A stretch of 64,000 bases of DNA from Rhynchopus sp. YZ270_cl-10 (GCA_964035575.1 OZ037876.1:434001-498000); one strand, 5' to 3'; positions 45,364-57,643 are shown, numbered from the stretch's first letter. The notes: generated from the sequence alone by a model not told the origin. Made by a program: numbers and translations.

Positions 45364-45865
45364 AAATTAAAGAATATCATTGTTTTCCTCACGCAAAGTG
45401 TCACTTGTCGTTCCCTCACCCCCCTTCTTGTAGTTGTTTGATGCGTTGACGCTTCCACACACACTAAAAATTACCTGTTGGTTGGTGGTGTTGCGGAGCA
45501 CGGTTGGGTGAGTGAACGACGTGACACTTTCCGCTCACAAAGTAGTGTGCGTAAAAAAAAAAAATCGCAAAAAAAAATACACAGTGATACAACAAGTTGA
45601 AGTAAAACGAATTGAGCCCTGTTGATGATAGCTGACAACAACAGATGAAAGCAATGAAACAACACAAAAAAATCTCTGATCTGATGACAGTTCTGTCTCA
45701 GCAGAGCAACACAATGTGTTTCCAACAACGGAGACACGTCTCGCATCTACACACGCCAAACATTCATCGAATCTATATACGTATGGCCACACAGCTCGCA
45801 GGCATTTGTATCAATGTTGGCCATAAACCACAGCAGCAATTATCAGAGGTAAATAACAGACACAT

Positions 45866-47401
45866 CTAGCACCAAAGCTTCGCGTCGAAGTCCTCCAGCT
45901 TCTTCACCTTCTTCGCAGACTGCTCCTGGATGCTCTTCACAAGCTCGGGGCTGTGAATGCTGAAGGTCTGCGCAACGAAGCGTGCAACGTTCGACGGCTT
46001 CCAGATGTAGGCGTTGCTGGAACCCGGGGGCTGTGGGGTGGTGTGTTAGTTGTGTCTGTTGGTGGTGTGGGTGGAGTTACATACGTTGAGCAGGCAGGAC
46101 TCGTTTCTGCCGTCAGGTGGGCAGGAGATGATCGGGAAGACAGATCCCCACGACGCAGTGCCGCTGAGGGCGTCAGTGCCTCCTGCACATCCGATGATGA
46201 CAAGGGGCTCAATGCTGGTGTTGTACATCTGCACGGCGGCGTCAAGCGCAAGGGCCTGCTTGTGTGCGGAGCACACACGCTTCTTGCTCGGGATGCCAAA
46301 CTTGGCGAGCTCCTCAGAGAGCTTCTCCATGTGGCCAATGTCACTGTCGCTTCCGGCGAAGATCATCGCGCAGAAACCCTTGATCACTCCGGCCTTCTTC
46401 AGGTTGGCCACAAGGCGCTGGGCAGCGGGGACTGCGAAGGATGGGTAGTCGAACTTCTTTCCGCTCAGGGACTCGTACACCTGCACGTACCTCTGGGTGC
46501 ACTCAACCACCTGCTCCTCAGTCAGCTTTGGGACGTCCTTGCCTGGCTTGAATCCAGCCTCCAGGAGCACATCACGCACGTACTGCTTCGAGAACTCCTT
46601 GATCTTGAGCTCAGGCTGGGCGGCGATGACCTCCGAGACGTTCTTGTGCTTGCCCTCGGCCATGACGGCCTGGATCTTGGGGAACTTCTCCTCCCACTCG
46701 GAGAGGTAGCACATGCGGGAGCTGTCGGGTGTGTTCACCTCGTCAATCAGGTACAGCTTGCCGGACTCGTCCTTTCCGAACTCGTACTTGGTGTCAATGA
46801 ACATGAGGGGCGGGCTTGCCTTTGCGGCCATCTCGCACCCACGCTGGTAGAGCTTCAGGGAGATGTCACGGATCTCCTTTGCGAGGTCGGCACCGACGTG
46901 TGCGCTGACCTCCTCGAAGGTCATGTTCTCATCGGGTCCCTCCTCGGCCTTGGTGGTGGGGGTGAAGAGGGGCTCGGCAAGCTTCTGGTTGCGGAGAAGC
47001 CCGTCGGGGATGGTGAGGCCGCAGATGTTGCGGTTGCCCTTCTCGTAGGCGGCGGCCATGCTTCCCCAGTTGTAGCCACGCACGATGCACTCCACACCGA
47101 GGTTCTTCACACGCCTCTGGATCACAACGTTCGGGTCGGGCGACTGCACAAGCGCGTTCGGGATGATGTCGCTTGTGGAGTTGAACGCCAGCTCAGCGAT
47201 CTTGTTCAAAAGCATTCCCTTGTACGGGATCAGGTTCGGGATCGAGTGGTCGAATGCGCTGACACGGTCGGTCGCAACCATCAGCACCTTGTCACCAGTG
47301 AAGTAGATGTCACGGACCTTACCCTTCTTCACGGGGCCGAGCTCGGGCATGAAGGAGCCCTCAAGGCATTCTGCCTGCTTGATCAGTTCGACGGCGGACA
47401 T
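45866..47401 (-). CDS. PAICS: PAICS: SAICAR synthetase fused to AIR carboxylase, copy 1
   Basis: 493 residues in two exons, 46085-47401 and 45866-46030; phase-0 intron 46031-46084 (54 nt). Residues 1-about 310 are SAICAR synthetase (KKGKVRDIYF, VATDRVSAFD, RRVKNLGVECIVRGY, FIDTKYEFG, IDEVNTPDSSR). About 325-493 is a class II AIR carboxylase (FAGSDSDIGHMEKL, SAHKQALALDA, CAGGTDALSG, ISCPPDGRNESCLLN). The fused enzyme carries out two consecutive steps of de novo purine synthesis in the cytosol, from AIR to SAICAR. The fusion order is that of animals. Coding sequence is GC-rich at third positions, unlike neighbours, which fits high expression. It is almost identical to copy 2 upstream. ATG follows TTTACCAGGTATTTCACCAG by about 13 nt. 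Confidence 0.95.
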
Positions 47402-48274
47402 AGTTGCGAGACCTGGTGAAATACCTGGTAAATTATGTGAGTGGACGCATGAGTACTATTTGCCATCCGCATATTAGAGCTTTTCTTCACTTTTAGTAAG
47501 GCGAACGGCAAGAGGAAGGGGTTTTGGTGGGTAACAGTCAAGAGACTGACCTAGTATGTAAAGAGATGGAAAAAGAGGTGAACAGCAGATTTCTTTTTTT
47601 CTCTCTCAAAGATGATGAAAGCAACGTCACAAAAAAGCACTGCCAAAAGAAGAAATTTAAAAAAAAAAAAAAGGACCTGAAAGATGTGATCCGCAGAGGC
47701 ACACACGAAAAGAAAAAAAGGGAACGAGATGCAATGCGCCAGCCTGCAAACGCCTTTGCGGGAATGCGGGCACGCAACGACACATCTTCAAAAATAAAAA
47801 AACACACACTCCCTCTGGAACAGAGAGATCCACAGAGATCCCCTATCAGTCATCTTTTCCCCCCTGACTTTTCCCAATGGAAATATATTACCCAAAAAGA
47901 AGCCGGATAAAAAAAAACAGAAAAAAAAAAGAGGAGAAACAATGATACCCAGATACGGTTTCGTTTTTTTTTTTTTTTTGTATTTCTTTGTTTGCTGAAA
48001 AAGGTCACAGATCATGAGAAAAAAAAGAAAAGAATGAATGTGCACCGCTGTGCGCACACATCCTAAATAGAGTAGAATGGGGATGATCATCTGATGCAGG
48101 AATAGTATGCCGGCCGTCAACTGAACGTAGTTGTTTGTCCTGAGAGGGGGTGACTTCTGAATGTCTGAATGGTAAAAATGGATACGTTCGTGAGGTGTGC
48201 CAGGAGGGAAGGACCTTTAACATGTGATCAGTGGTATATCACAAGAGCAGGTGTCAAGACGCGTCAAGACACAT
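47402..48274. other. Spacer between the PAICS copies
   Basis: Contains a family B hairpin at 48031-48063 (GAATGAATGTGCACC...GTGCGCACACATCC). It bears no resemblance to the DNA upstream of copy 2, so only the gene bodies are duplicated. Confidence 0.6.
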
Positions 48275-49924
48275 CTAGCACCAAAGCTTCGCGTCGAAGT
48301 CCTCCAGCTTCTTCACCTTCTTCGCGGACTGCTCCTTGATGCTCTTCACAAGCTCGGGGCTGTGAATGCTGAAGGTCTGCGCAACGAAGCGTGCAACGTT
48401 TGACGGCTTCCAGATGTAGGCGTTGCTGGAACCCGGGGGCTGTGGTGTGGTGTTTATTGTGTAAAGTACGCATCCACTTGACGTTTGGATAAAGAAAGAC
48501 AGAGACGAAAGGGGGTTTTGGGGAAGAGTTTAATTCTTGAACGCATCCCCACACTCAGTCACACTCGACTGTTGGTGGACTGGTGTAATGTGGGTGGAGT
48601 TACATACGTTGAGCAGGCAGGACTCGTTTCTGCCGTCAGGTGGGCAGGAGATGATCGGGAAGACAGATCCCCACGACGCAGTGCCGCTGAGGGCGTCAGT
48701 GCCTCCTGCACATCCGATGATGACAAGGGGCTCAATGCTGGTGTTGTACATCTGCACGGCGGCGTCAAGCGCAAGGGCCTGCTTGTGTGCGGAGCACACA
48801 CGCTTCTTGCTCGGGATGCCAAACTTGGCGAGCTCCTCAGAGAGCTTCTCCATGTGGCCAATGTCACTGTCGCTTCCGGCGAAGATCATCGCGCAGAAAC
48901 CCTTGATCACTCCGGCCTTCTTCAGGTTGGCCACAAGGCGCTGGGCAGCGGGGACTGCGAAGGATGGGTAGTCGAACTTCTTTCCGCTCAGGGACTCGTA
49001 CACCTGCACGTACCTCTGGGTGCACTCAACCACCTGCTCCTCAGTCAGCTTTGGGACGTCCTTGCCTGGCTTGAATCCAGCCTCCAGGAGCACATCACGC
49101 ACGTACTGCTTCGAGAACTCCTTGATCTTGAGCTCAGGCTGGGCGGCGATGACCTCCGAGACGTTCTTGTGCTTGCCCTCGGCCATGACGGCCTGGATCT
49201 TGGGGAACTTCTCCTCCCACTCGGAGAGGTAGCACATGCGGGAGCTGTCGGGTGTGTTCACCTCGTCAATCAGGTACAGCTTGCCGGACTCGTCCTTTCC
49301 GAACTCGTACTTGGTGTCAATGAACATGAGGGGCGGGCTTGCCTTTGCGGCCATCTCGCACCCACGCTGGTAGAGCTTCAGGGAGATGTCACGGATCTCC
49401 TTTGCGAGGTCGGCACCGACGTGTGCGCTGACCTCCTCGAAGGTCATGTTCTCATCGGGTCCCTCCTCGGCCTTGGTGGTGGGGGTGAAGAGGGGCTCGG
49501 CAAGCTTCTGGTTGCGGAGAAGCCCGTCGGGGATGGTGAGGCCGCAGATGTTGCGGTTGCCCTTCTCGTAGGCGGCGGCCATGCTTCCCCAGTTGTAGCC
49601 ACGCACGATGCACTCCACACCGAGGTTCTTCACACGCCTCTGGATCACAACGTTCGGGTCGGGCGACTGCACAAGCGCGTTCGGGATGATGTCGCTTGTG
49701 GAGTTGAACGCCAGCTCAGCGATCTTGTTCAAAAGCATTCCCTTGTAAGGGATCAGGTTCGGGATCGAGTGGTCAAATGCGCTGACACGGTCGGTCGCAA
49801 CCATCAGCACCTTGTCACCAGTGAAGTAGATGTCACGGACCTTACCCTTCTTCACGGGGCCGAGCTCGGGCATGAAGGAGCCCTCAAGGCATTCTGCCTG
49901 CTTGATCAGTTCGACGGCGGACAT
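48275..49924 (-). CDS. PAICS: PAICS: SAICAR synthetase fused to AIR carboxylase, copy 2
   Basis: 493 residues in two exons, 48608-49924 and 48275-48439; phase-0 intron 48440-48607 (168 nt). The protein is the same as copy 1 except for one change that I can see (Lys for Gln in the last exon, SIKEQSAKK). I counted only about half a dozen base differences in the coding sequence. The intron shares its first 18 or so bases and its end with copy 1 but holds about 114 extra bases. Similarity stops at the ATG on one side and about 11 nt past the stop codon on the other. The start is the ATG at 49924, with an acceptor-like ACAG about 38 nt upstream; an in-frame ATG further up (49963) lies within the leader. 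Confidence 0.95.
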
Positions 49925-50093
49925 TTTAAAGATGTTTGTGTTTTGATAATATATTCCTGTCACATTTTATTAGGAGAGTATCTTCAAAAACCAAAAACCA
50001 AAAACATGGGGAGGAATGTACAACAACTTCTCCACTAGCCCACCCCCCACCCCCACCACCCTATAGTATTGAGAAATACAACACACCAAGCCT

Positions 50094-50453
50094 CTAAGTG
50101 GCCTGGTGTGCACTTTGCTCGACCCTTGCTAGGGCGGCTTCCCTGGTGTCGATGAGCTCTTCACGCATGGTGCAGACAGCTTCGCGGGATTCGACTGCTT
50201 GTATACGTTTGGTGAGCTCGGCTTCTCTCGCGGAGAGCGAATCACGCAGTGCGTTGACACTCTGTCTTGCCACGTCTAACTCTCGTCGTTCCGCGTCGCG
50301 TGCCGCACGTTGTTTTGCATCGTTCACCTGCCCCGCAGCTGACAACCGCTCACCTCGTGGCGCCCTGTTCATCAAGCTCGTGCACGCATTTGCATACGCA
50401 GACCGCAAGGAGCTCGCAGAGCACTCCTGTGCAGAACTCTCTTTGTGTTCCAT
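50094..50453 (-). CDS. Small coiled-coil protein
   Basis: 119 residues, single exon, not recognised. Residues 1-40 are polar with some Ser and Ala; about 45-115 is a continuous charged coiled coil (ARDAERRELDVARQSVNALR, AREAELTKRIQAVESRE). No membrane segment. Codon use looks like that of its neighbours, and it lies in the same direction with short spacers, which supports a real gene. Two cysteines (about 11 and 24) are in the N-terminal part. Confidence 0.65.
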   Translation of the reverse strand: MEHKESSAQECSASSLRSAYANACTSLMNRAPRGERLSAAGQVNDAKQRAARDAERRELDVARQSVNALRDSLSAREAELTKRIQAVESREAVCTMREELIDTREAALARVEQSAHQAT

Positions 50454-51666
50454 TTTATATTAAAAATATTTTGGATATCCTCTCGGTGTGGGTATTTATT
50501 TGTGAGGTTTTGTAAGATAATTCTAAAGCCATGTCATCTGATTTCGACCTGAGTTTGGGTTTGGCGGAAGTTGCTGCCAAAATTAGATGGTCATTCTACC
50601 AAAGCTGTCCTGAAATGCAAGATGCTGGCTGCAGAATTCAGGGCAGAGTTGGGGTGGAGGAGGGGGGGAAAAAAACAGTAAAAGAGTTCCGTCAATATTG
50701 TTTAACCTCGCGTTTGTATGTATCCCCCCCCCCGACCCCATTCCCCCCCCTTTATGTCTTGAGTAGACCATTTTTTATTGTTTTTCTTGCCCTTCCATGT
50801 GGCCGCCCATTTTTGTTTTATTTTTGGGCCTGTTTTGAGGAGGGGCCATACTCCCTACCTTCATATATCCAAAAGGGGTGGTTGCCCTGTGAGAAAAAAA
50901 GGAAAAAAAAAATGGAAGAAAAAAAAATATGGAAAAATAGGGGCAAAATAAATGCACATAAGATGGTTAGACTGCAGAGTGTGCTTTTGGAGGACAAAAG
51001 AGGAAAACGTTGCTGCTTTTTTTTTTGTAGTTTCGACAATCACCCTATCCGAGGACAGGGGGTTCTGTACACAAAAGTCGCCCGAAGGCTAAATGAATTT
51101 CAAAGGTATAGATGCAGTTCATCCTCAACCCAAAGAAATCTCTTTAAAAAGAACCTGAGGTGGGGATGCAGTAGATCACAAAAAAGATTCACGAAAAACA
51201 TTCCACCCCAAAAATGCATCACAAAAGATTCATCTTGAAGATTGCTGCTTCTTTGTGGGGGGAACCCTCCCTTTTGTGAATGGTTGCGTTTTCGCTACCC
51301 ATCTCACCCCAAGAACAGAGAGAAAAGGAAGGTCGAAAGATAAGCCTCGAGACCCAGTCACCCGACCAACCTTCACAGAAAAAAAAAAACTGAATCAAAA
51401 AAAAGACTATCGGTCGGATGTGATATATCTGTCAAAAAAAAAAAACGAGAGGTTGGACACATACACATTCAAGAAAAAAAAATGAAATGTGGGTAACGCA
51501 CAAGAAAGCGACATATCACATTAAAAGTGACACAAAGATACTTTAAAAAAACGTGGAAAATGAATGTGTTTTCACATCTCCAAATGGTGCGTAGGGGGAA
51601 AGGTATTACTATTGCAATGTCAAGACCTCTCTACATTGCATTGGTATATTTTCCCCGCAATAAAAA

Positions 51667-51737
51667 CTGTAGTTATTGATGCAGGCACACCTCCGACTGA
51701 CTCACATACGATGCCAGCCATCCGGATGAAAGCGCAC
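51667..51737 (+). repeat. Family F repeat
   Basis: ACTGTAGTTATTGATGCAGG, CACACCTCCGACTGACTCAC, ATACGATGCCAGCC. Closely similar to 20490-20554. Confidence 0.65.
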
Positions 51738-52139
51738 GCCCCGCAATAAAAAAGCGATCAATTTTTATAAAACTGAAAAATATTTTTGACCATCGATGAT
51801 ATCATCCTCTTTTGTCACACAACACGGCTCGTTTGGAGAAAATGGGGAAATGGGGGAAGGGTAATCTAGAACATCCAAAGAAAAGAGAAAAGTTGGTTTT
51901 TTTAGGTGCAACTCTCGAATACATTTTAGGCGACTTTTTTGTTACAAAAAACGCCTAATTGATTCTCCCCTTTTTCGCCAATATTTTATTTTTGAGTTCA
52001 AAGCTGGTTGAAAAAAACATTGGACCATGGTTTTGAAATGAAACAGGAGGAAAAAAAAAAACCTAATGTAATGTTAGCGCACTGTGGGACCTCCCCCACA
52101 GCCAAATCGTGCAAAAAACAAAAACAAAAAAGCTGTTGA

Positions 52140-52161
52140 AAGATGAGTATTCGTACATCTT
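52140..52161 (+). repeat. Minimal family B hairpin
   Basis: AAGATGAGTATTCGTACATCTT: stem closed by a TTCG tetraloop. It has lost the usual CTCTCGT loop. Confidence 0.55.
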
Positions 52162-52239
52162 AAAAGGAAATCAGTCCCCCCCTCCCTTGGACGGGATACA
52201 ACACACTGCTTCTCGCCCCCCACCTCCCCAGCCCCAGAC

Positions 52240-53961
52240 TCAGTTCATTCTAATCTCGTATTCACCGCGAGTAATGTAGCGGACCCACTGTTGCGCTCTG
52301 TAGGCGGAGGCTTCACCAATGCGGAGTCTTCTTACCTGGTTTTGGGGGTGTTTGAAAGTTTGTTGTTTTGTTTTTGTTTTTTTGTTTTTTGTTTTTGCTA
52401 CTCTGTTTGTTTTGTATTGGATTTCATTGTAGTACTTTGTAAGTTGATTTTGGGGGTGATAAAGTGGATAAGGGGGATGTGTAGGCAGCAAGATGGTGGT
52501 GCAATGAAGCAAAACGGAGTGAAGAATAATTCGATAATATAGCCATCTCGTTAGATGGGGGAGGTAAACACCTCGGAGAGAAAAAGACAAAAACACCCCC
52601 CTCCCCTTAGAGCCTGCCCCCATACCTTGACGCGCGACACAGTGAAATACGGGACCTCAAATTTGACGGTGATGGGACGCCTGAGGGACGTGGTCTGCTT
52701 CTTGATGGAGGGGAGGCCGAAGGCGGCACGGCAGAGCAGCTCCTTTTGCGCTTCGAAGAGCTGTGTGTGTGTAGTGTGTTACGCGAATATATATTTACTG
52801 TTCTTCAGTGAAAGACCCTATCATTTTTCAGGTTACGTTATGGGAGGTAAGGTTATCAGATTTTGGCCTTTTTTGTACTTCATTTTTGCATACCTTAATT
52901 GTCCATTCCAGAACATCTTTGTCCGGAAGGTACTTAACCGTGCCCGCGGTGCATTTCATGTTCGGCGAGTCCGCATCCGGGGGGACCGGTATCGTGAGCA
53001 CAACGTTAGTAGCAATGCGAGAAAACTGGCTCTTCGCCTTGATCATGAGCTCCAGGCGCGACCCACCGTGGTAGTTCACCTCAGAGTCGACACTGATGAT
53101 GGGCTTCACCTTCTGCGACATTCTGTATGTGATCAGGTCGAACTCACCGTCCGGCGGGATGAATGTGATGGACCTGGTTTGGTCGTATTTGTTCACATTA
53201 ACACACTGATGGAACTTAATGTCATCCAGGTCGCAGCTCCCCTTTGGCGAGGACCCGCCACCACTGAAGTCTTCGTCGCGCCCCATGAGGGCTTTGTTAT
53301 TAAGTTCCAATTGAAGCTGTGGCATGCCGGTGAGTTTCGAACGCATTTGGACAACACCAAGGATTTCGGAGTTGAGGATATCTCCGTTTGTGTTAATGAG
53401 AAGAACGTGTTTGTCAATAACATCCAGGAAGGCTTCGTTCTTTGTATACGAAATGCCTGCAGGCCGCCAGGGGGTGGCGCCTGCTGCCCCTGAAGCAGAG
53501 GAGGGGAGAGCCTTGGGTTTTTCGTTGTCGGAGAGAAGGGTAAGACGGTGCGATTCTTGTATGATGTATTCCTTAAGCACCTTCGCGTCGGTCTGCTGTG
53601 GGTAGCCAAAATCCATCGTTTCGTCCAGGAGTTCGTAAAGAACAACGAAGTTGTCGCGTATGCTCTCTTCAGTGATATGCTCGGTGTACTCCTTCAACGT
53701 CGTAATCAGTGAATGCAAAAAGACAGTCAACATAGAAGCATTGCAGTTCGTTTTCGATATCAGCACAAAGTACAGCGAGTTGTGCTGCACCCACGCATAG
53801 CTGTTCCCCGCTACCTCGAACACAGGGCGTGTGTTCACCTCCTCCTCGTTCACCACCTTCTCCACGAAGGTGTCGATCGTCGTCACACTGCAGTCCTGTC
53901 TGTAATTCCTGTGTAGCAGCTGCTTCCCTTTACTTGAAAGAATCGCAAATATGGACGCCAT
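52240..53961 (-). CDS. AP1M1: AP-1 complex mu subunit (clathrin adaptor)
   Basis: 432 residues in three exons: 52894-53961, 52626-52760, 52240-52335; introns 52761-52893 and 52336-52625, both phase 0. Residues 1-about 140 are the longin-like domain (IFAILSSKGKQLLHRNYR, WVQHNSLYFVLISKTNCNAS, RDNFVVLYELLDETMDFGYP). Residues about 170-432 are the mu-homology domain (GISYTKNEAFLDVIDKHVLL, DVLEWTIK, RRPITVKFEVPYFTVSRV, WVRYITRGEYEIR at the end). The length and the start MASIFAIL match mu-1. AP-1 sorts cargo with YxxPhi signals between the trans-Golgi network and endosomes. The only oddity is a Gly/Ala/Pro insert between the two domains (about 150-168). Confidence 0.93.
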
Positions 53962-54876
53962 TTAATTCAGTCTTTTTTTTGTGGAAGCTGGCTTCCTCTC
54001 TGTAAACGGGGGTGTAAAAAATATGGTATTGACGAAGGCACCTCTAAGCGTAAAAAAAGGGGGTTCGTTTTGAGGGGAAAAGATAAAGATGGTTGTACAG
54101 CTTTTTTATTGTATCGATTTTCATGTTTAAAAAATTTTTTAGACAAAAAACAATGAGTCACATATAGCTATCGTGCTTTTAATGTATTGCTTTTTACCAT
54201 GTTCCCTTTTTTTTGTTGCACAAACAGTTATGAGGCTCCCAAGGTTCTCACTCTTTTTGCTTTTTTTTTCAAAGGTGGAGAGGCTAGATAGATGTCTTTG
54301 GAACGAGAAACGACCCAAAAAATAAACCAAAAAAAACAGAAAAGTTGAAAATATGGACACTAAGCCTTGCGGTGCTTAGTCACCTTTGGAAACAAAACAC
54401 GGAAACCCACCCACCCCCCTCTTCCTCACCCTTCAGATGTGCAAAAAACAAAAAAACAAAAAAAAAACCCCTCGATATATTTTGAAACGTTGGTATTGCA
54501 TTGGCTTTCGTATTTTTATGTTTTTTCGTTGTGAAAACTTAGCTGCAGTCATTTTGTGGCATACAAGGTACCGCGCATCCATTTTCATGATATGCGAACA
54601 AAAGCCGCATAATTCCCGATTTTTTTCTCTCCCTGTTCTCGATATATTCTTTCCGTTTTCCCCTTTGTTTTTTGTTCACACCACCCATACCGGAAAAAAA
54701 AAATTAGAAGCAACAAGACCCCAACCCCACACAACCAAAATAGACGCAAAATCACCTGAAAGACACCAATCATCCAAGAAAGAGCGCAGAAGAAAGGCAT
54801 CAGGGAAACTCTGGTCTGACCCGTTTTTTTATTTTTATATTTTCCCCATTTTTTTCCCCCACCCCATTTTTTCACC
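53962..54876. other. Spacer with a family A hairpin
   Basis: A near-consensus family A hairpin lies at 54347-54387 (ACACTAAGCCTTGCGGTGCTTAG core). Otherwise AT-rich, no gene seen. Confidence 0.55.
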
Positions 54877-55981
54877 TTATGTCGAAGTACCCTGAGCAGC
54901 CTGTAACAAAAGAGAACGTTAAATGGAGGAAACAGAGATATTTTTTGATAAATCTATTGGTTTTGCTACCACAACAGTTTTGGGGCCATATTCTGCGCAA
55001 GAAAAACTACCCCTATTAGTTTTATCAAACACACAGAGAGACAGTCTTCAGTCCGGATTTGCGAGAACGCATACCTTTTTTTCACGAAGACGCTTCATCT
55101 GATCTTCGGACTCGCTCAACTGGGATAGGAGGTCCATGGGCACGCCGCCTGAGGGACCACCTGCACTTGCCTCTTGCTGCATCATCTGGCCCTGTGAAAG
55201 GATTGGTTGGTATTGGGATCAATGAACACATGACACTGTGTTTACACATACCCCAAGGAGCTGACCCTCCAGCTCTGCAAGGGAGAGGCCGCCTGCTGCT
55301 GCAGAGGATGCCGACGGACGTCCGGATCCGGACTGTTGTGAGGGTGTGAGTGAAAGTTGTTGGGTAGAGATATTGCCAAGGATGGGTGTGGGGGTGAAGG
55401 GGTGGTGTACCTCTGACGGTATTCCTGCAAGCATGCCGCTGAGCATCGAGACGTCGACACCGTCAGACGACACAGGAACCTGAGTCTGTGGCTGGAACTG
55501 CACGGCACCGACGTTGAGCCCCTGCTGTGAGAGCTGTGTCTGCGGAGGGTGCTGCTGCTGGTGCTGCTTCTGCAGCATCTGTTGCATCTGCATCATCTGT
55601 GAGTGCTGTTGCTGCTGTTGTTGTTGTTGTTGCTGCTGCGCGCCACCTGGCCCGCCCTGCTGCTGCTGCAGCTGCATTCTCGCCATTTGGTACAACGACA
55701 TTTGCAGTGCGCGCAGTGCATTCGGGTTCTGTTTTATCTGCTGCACAAGATGCGGGTTTGCCTGCAGATGTGCAGGCAGCATCTGTGCCACACGCTGTTG
55801 TATTTGTGCCTGCTGCTGAGGCGACAGCGGCTGCTGCTGGGACTGCTGCTGGTGCGCCTGCTGGTGGGCGTGCTGTTGCTGTCTCAGCATGTTCATCTGC
55901 ATCTGGAGCTGTGCTGCCTGGGCTGCCTGTTGGTGTTGTTGCTGCTGGGCCTGCTGCTGCTGCGCTTGCTGACGTTGTTGT

Positions 55982-56013
<32 letters not shown>

Positions 56014-56174
56014 TTGTCTCTTGGCATACTGCATCTGGAGAATCTGCATCTGCTGCGCCTGCTGCTGTGGGGGTAGGGACTGCAGATGCGCGACGATGGC
56101 AGGGTTGCTCTGGCTCAGCTGCATCAGGAGCTGCTGCTGCGCTCCTTTCTGTTGGTTTTGCTGCGCCTGCTGGG

Positions 56175-56209
<35 letters not shown>

Positions 56210-57309
56210 TGCTGCGCCTGCTGGTGGCCTTGCTGTGTTGCTTGGAGTTGCGCTTGCATTTGCTGATGCTGGGCGGTCAATTGCTTCACTTGCGCTTGCG
56301 CCTGTGCCTGCGCCTGAGATTGTGCCTGTGCCTGGGCTTGTTGCGCTGACTGTGCCTTAACCGCTTCTTGCTGTGCTGCCATCTCGGCCATCTCTGCCAT
56401 CTCAGCCTCCTCTGTCTGCTTCCCCACTGTCTCCTGCAGCATTGCAAGGATGTTGGGGCTGAGGCCGAGGGTTGCTTCGGGTGCGTCTCCTGCTCCTGCT
56501 TCGGCTTCTGGAGTGGAGGAGAGGGCGTCCTGCTGGAGGAAGGCCATCATGTCTTGGACAGCCTTGGGCTGCAGGTCTGTGGGGAAGGGGCCTGGGGTGG
56601 GCGAGACGGTTGGTTCTGCTAGGGCCGCTGCGACGGGGCTTTTCCCACTGGGCACGGCGGGGGGAGCGACAACGTCTTCTGGGGCTGCTGCTGAGGCAAC
56701 TGTTGCGGCAGCAGCAGCAACGACGTGCGAGGCTGCTGTGTGCTGCAGCTCCTGTGGCGGCGGCGAGGGCACTGCTGCTGGCCGCTCCTCTTCTACGGGC
56801 TCCTCCTCCTCAACAGGCACAGGCGCCACTGCCGCACGGTCCACCCCTGGCAGCAACCGACCCTCCTTGAAACACTTCGCCGCATCCTCAATCTTCCACC
56901 ACTTGCTTGTCCCCACCCGCACCTCCACATCCTCCAGACTGCCGTCCTCAAACCATTCGTACATCTGCGTCCACTCCCCCGCATGCTCCTTCTCTGGAGT
57001 AACAGACCGCCGGTACACCCATTGGTCCGAATCGAACAGAGGGTCTCTTGCAGGCGCTGCTGGAGCCTCGATCGAATCCTCCTTAGGTGTGGGGCGACCA
57101 CGTGAGGGTTCACGTTTTTCCTCATCATTCTCCCGGTTTGACTTCCACCTAGAAGCACCCAGCCCATCCGGCGCAAGGTTCTTTTTGCGCAAAAAGCATG
57201 GCAGCTGAATCTTCTCAGTCGAGACAAAGGCAATTTTCTTGAACTCCGTATCCGTCGTCTTCCGATAGAGCCTAGTAAGCTCCTCCCGGGTATAGCTTGG
57301 TCGTGTCAT
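54877..57309 (-). CDS. GYF-domain, glutamine-rich protein (GIGYF-like)
   Basis: 732 residues in three exons: 55252-57309, 55075-55191, 54877-54900; introns 55192-55251 and 54901-55074, both phase 0. The last exon encodes only AAQGTST. The N-terminus PSYTREELTRLY resembles the YxREELL segment by which GIGYF proteins bind a cap-binding eIF4E homologue. Residues about 95-160 fit a GYF domain (DQWVYRRS, GEWTQMYEWFEDGSL, KWWKIEDA), which binds proline-rich partners. Residues about 300-640 are very Gln-rich, from CAG/CTG repeats. A helical C-terminus (MDLLSQLSESEDQMKRL) follows. Known GIGYF proteins repress or regulate translation in the cytoplasm; a like role is inferred. The ATG at 57309 follows CTCCACACTTCAG by about 25 nt. 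Confidence 0.8.
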
Positions 57310-57515
57310 TTTTGTATTATTATTGTACCTGAAGTGTGGAGATTTCGAGAGAGGAGGGGAATGAATGAGGAAAAAAGGAGTGGGAAAATCGGTTTCTTGT
57401 GTTTTTAGTGGAATAAAAAAAAATGAAAAAAACAAACTTGCAAAAGGGACGAATGAACCTCACGGGGCTTGCAACGTCAAATGTAAATGAAAAAAAAGGG
57501 GGGGAAAGAAATGTT

Positions 57516-57643
57516 GGAAAGATGTATAACCGTCATGGACCTATGTACATCTTTATTTTTAAAAAGGTGCAAAGTGCAAACGAAGAGAAAGAGAAAAAGG
57601 TTGGAAAGATGAACCTAAGCCTCTCGTCCTTAAGTCATTTTTT
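57516..57643 (+). repeat. Family B then family A hairpins
   Basis: B at 57516-57554 (GGAAAGATGTATAACC...TATGTACATCTTT) and A at 57605-57643 (AAAGATGAACCTAAGC, loop CTCTCGT, CCTTAAGTCA). Here the order is B then A, unlike the composite pairs. Confidence 0.6.

Larger units (their letters stand above)
43610..45865. other. 2.3-kb spacer with repeats and a large palindrome
   Basis: No gene seen. Contains a family D copy (43871-43943), an imperfect palindrome (44730-44913) and a family B hairpin (45330-45363). Confidence 0.6.
50454..52239. other. 1.8-kb spacer with repeats
   Basis: No gene seen. Contains a family A variant (51331-51367, GGTCG/CGACC ends), a family F copy (51667-51737) and a short family B hairpin (52140-52161). 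Confidence 0.6.

Noticed and set aside
45953-47419. 488-codon plus-strand ORF opposite PAICS copy 1 (and a 517-codon one at 48485-50038)
   Set aside because: It is the antisense shadow of a codon-biased gene. The protein has no recognisable domain, and the opposite strand encodes a complete known enzyme with a clear intron.
55514-56360. Long plus-strand ORFs rich in Cys, Ala or Leu opposite the GYF gene
   Set aside because: They are translations of CAG/CTG repeats in other frames; the minus strand gives a domain-bearing protein.
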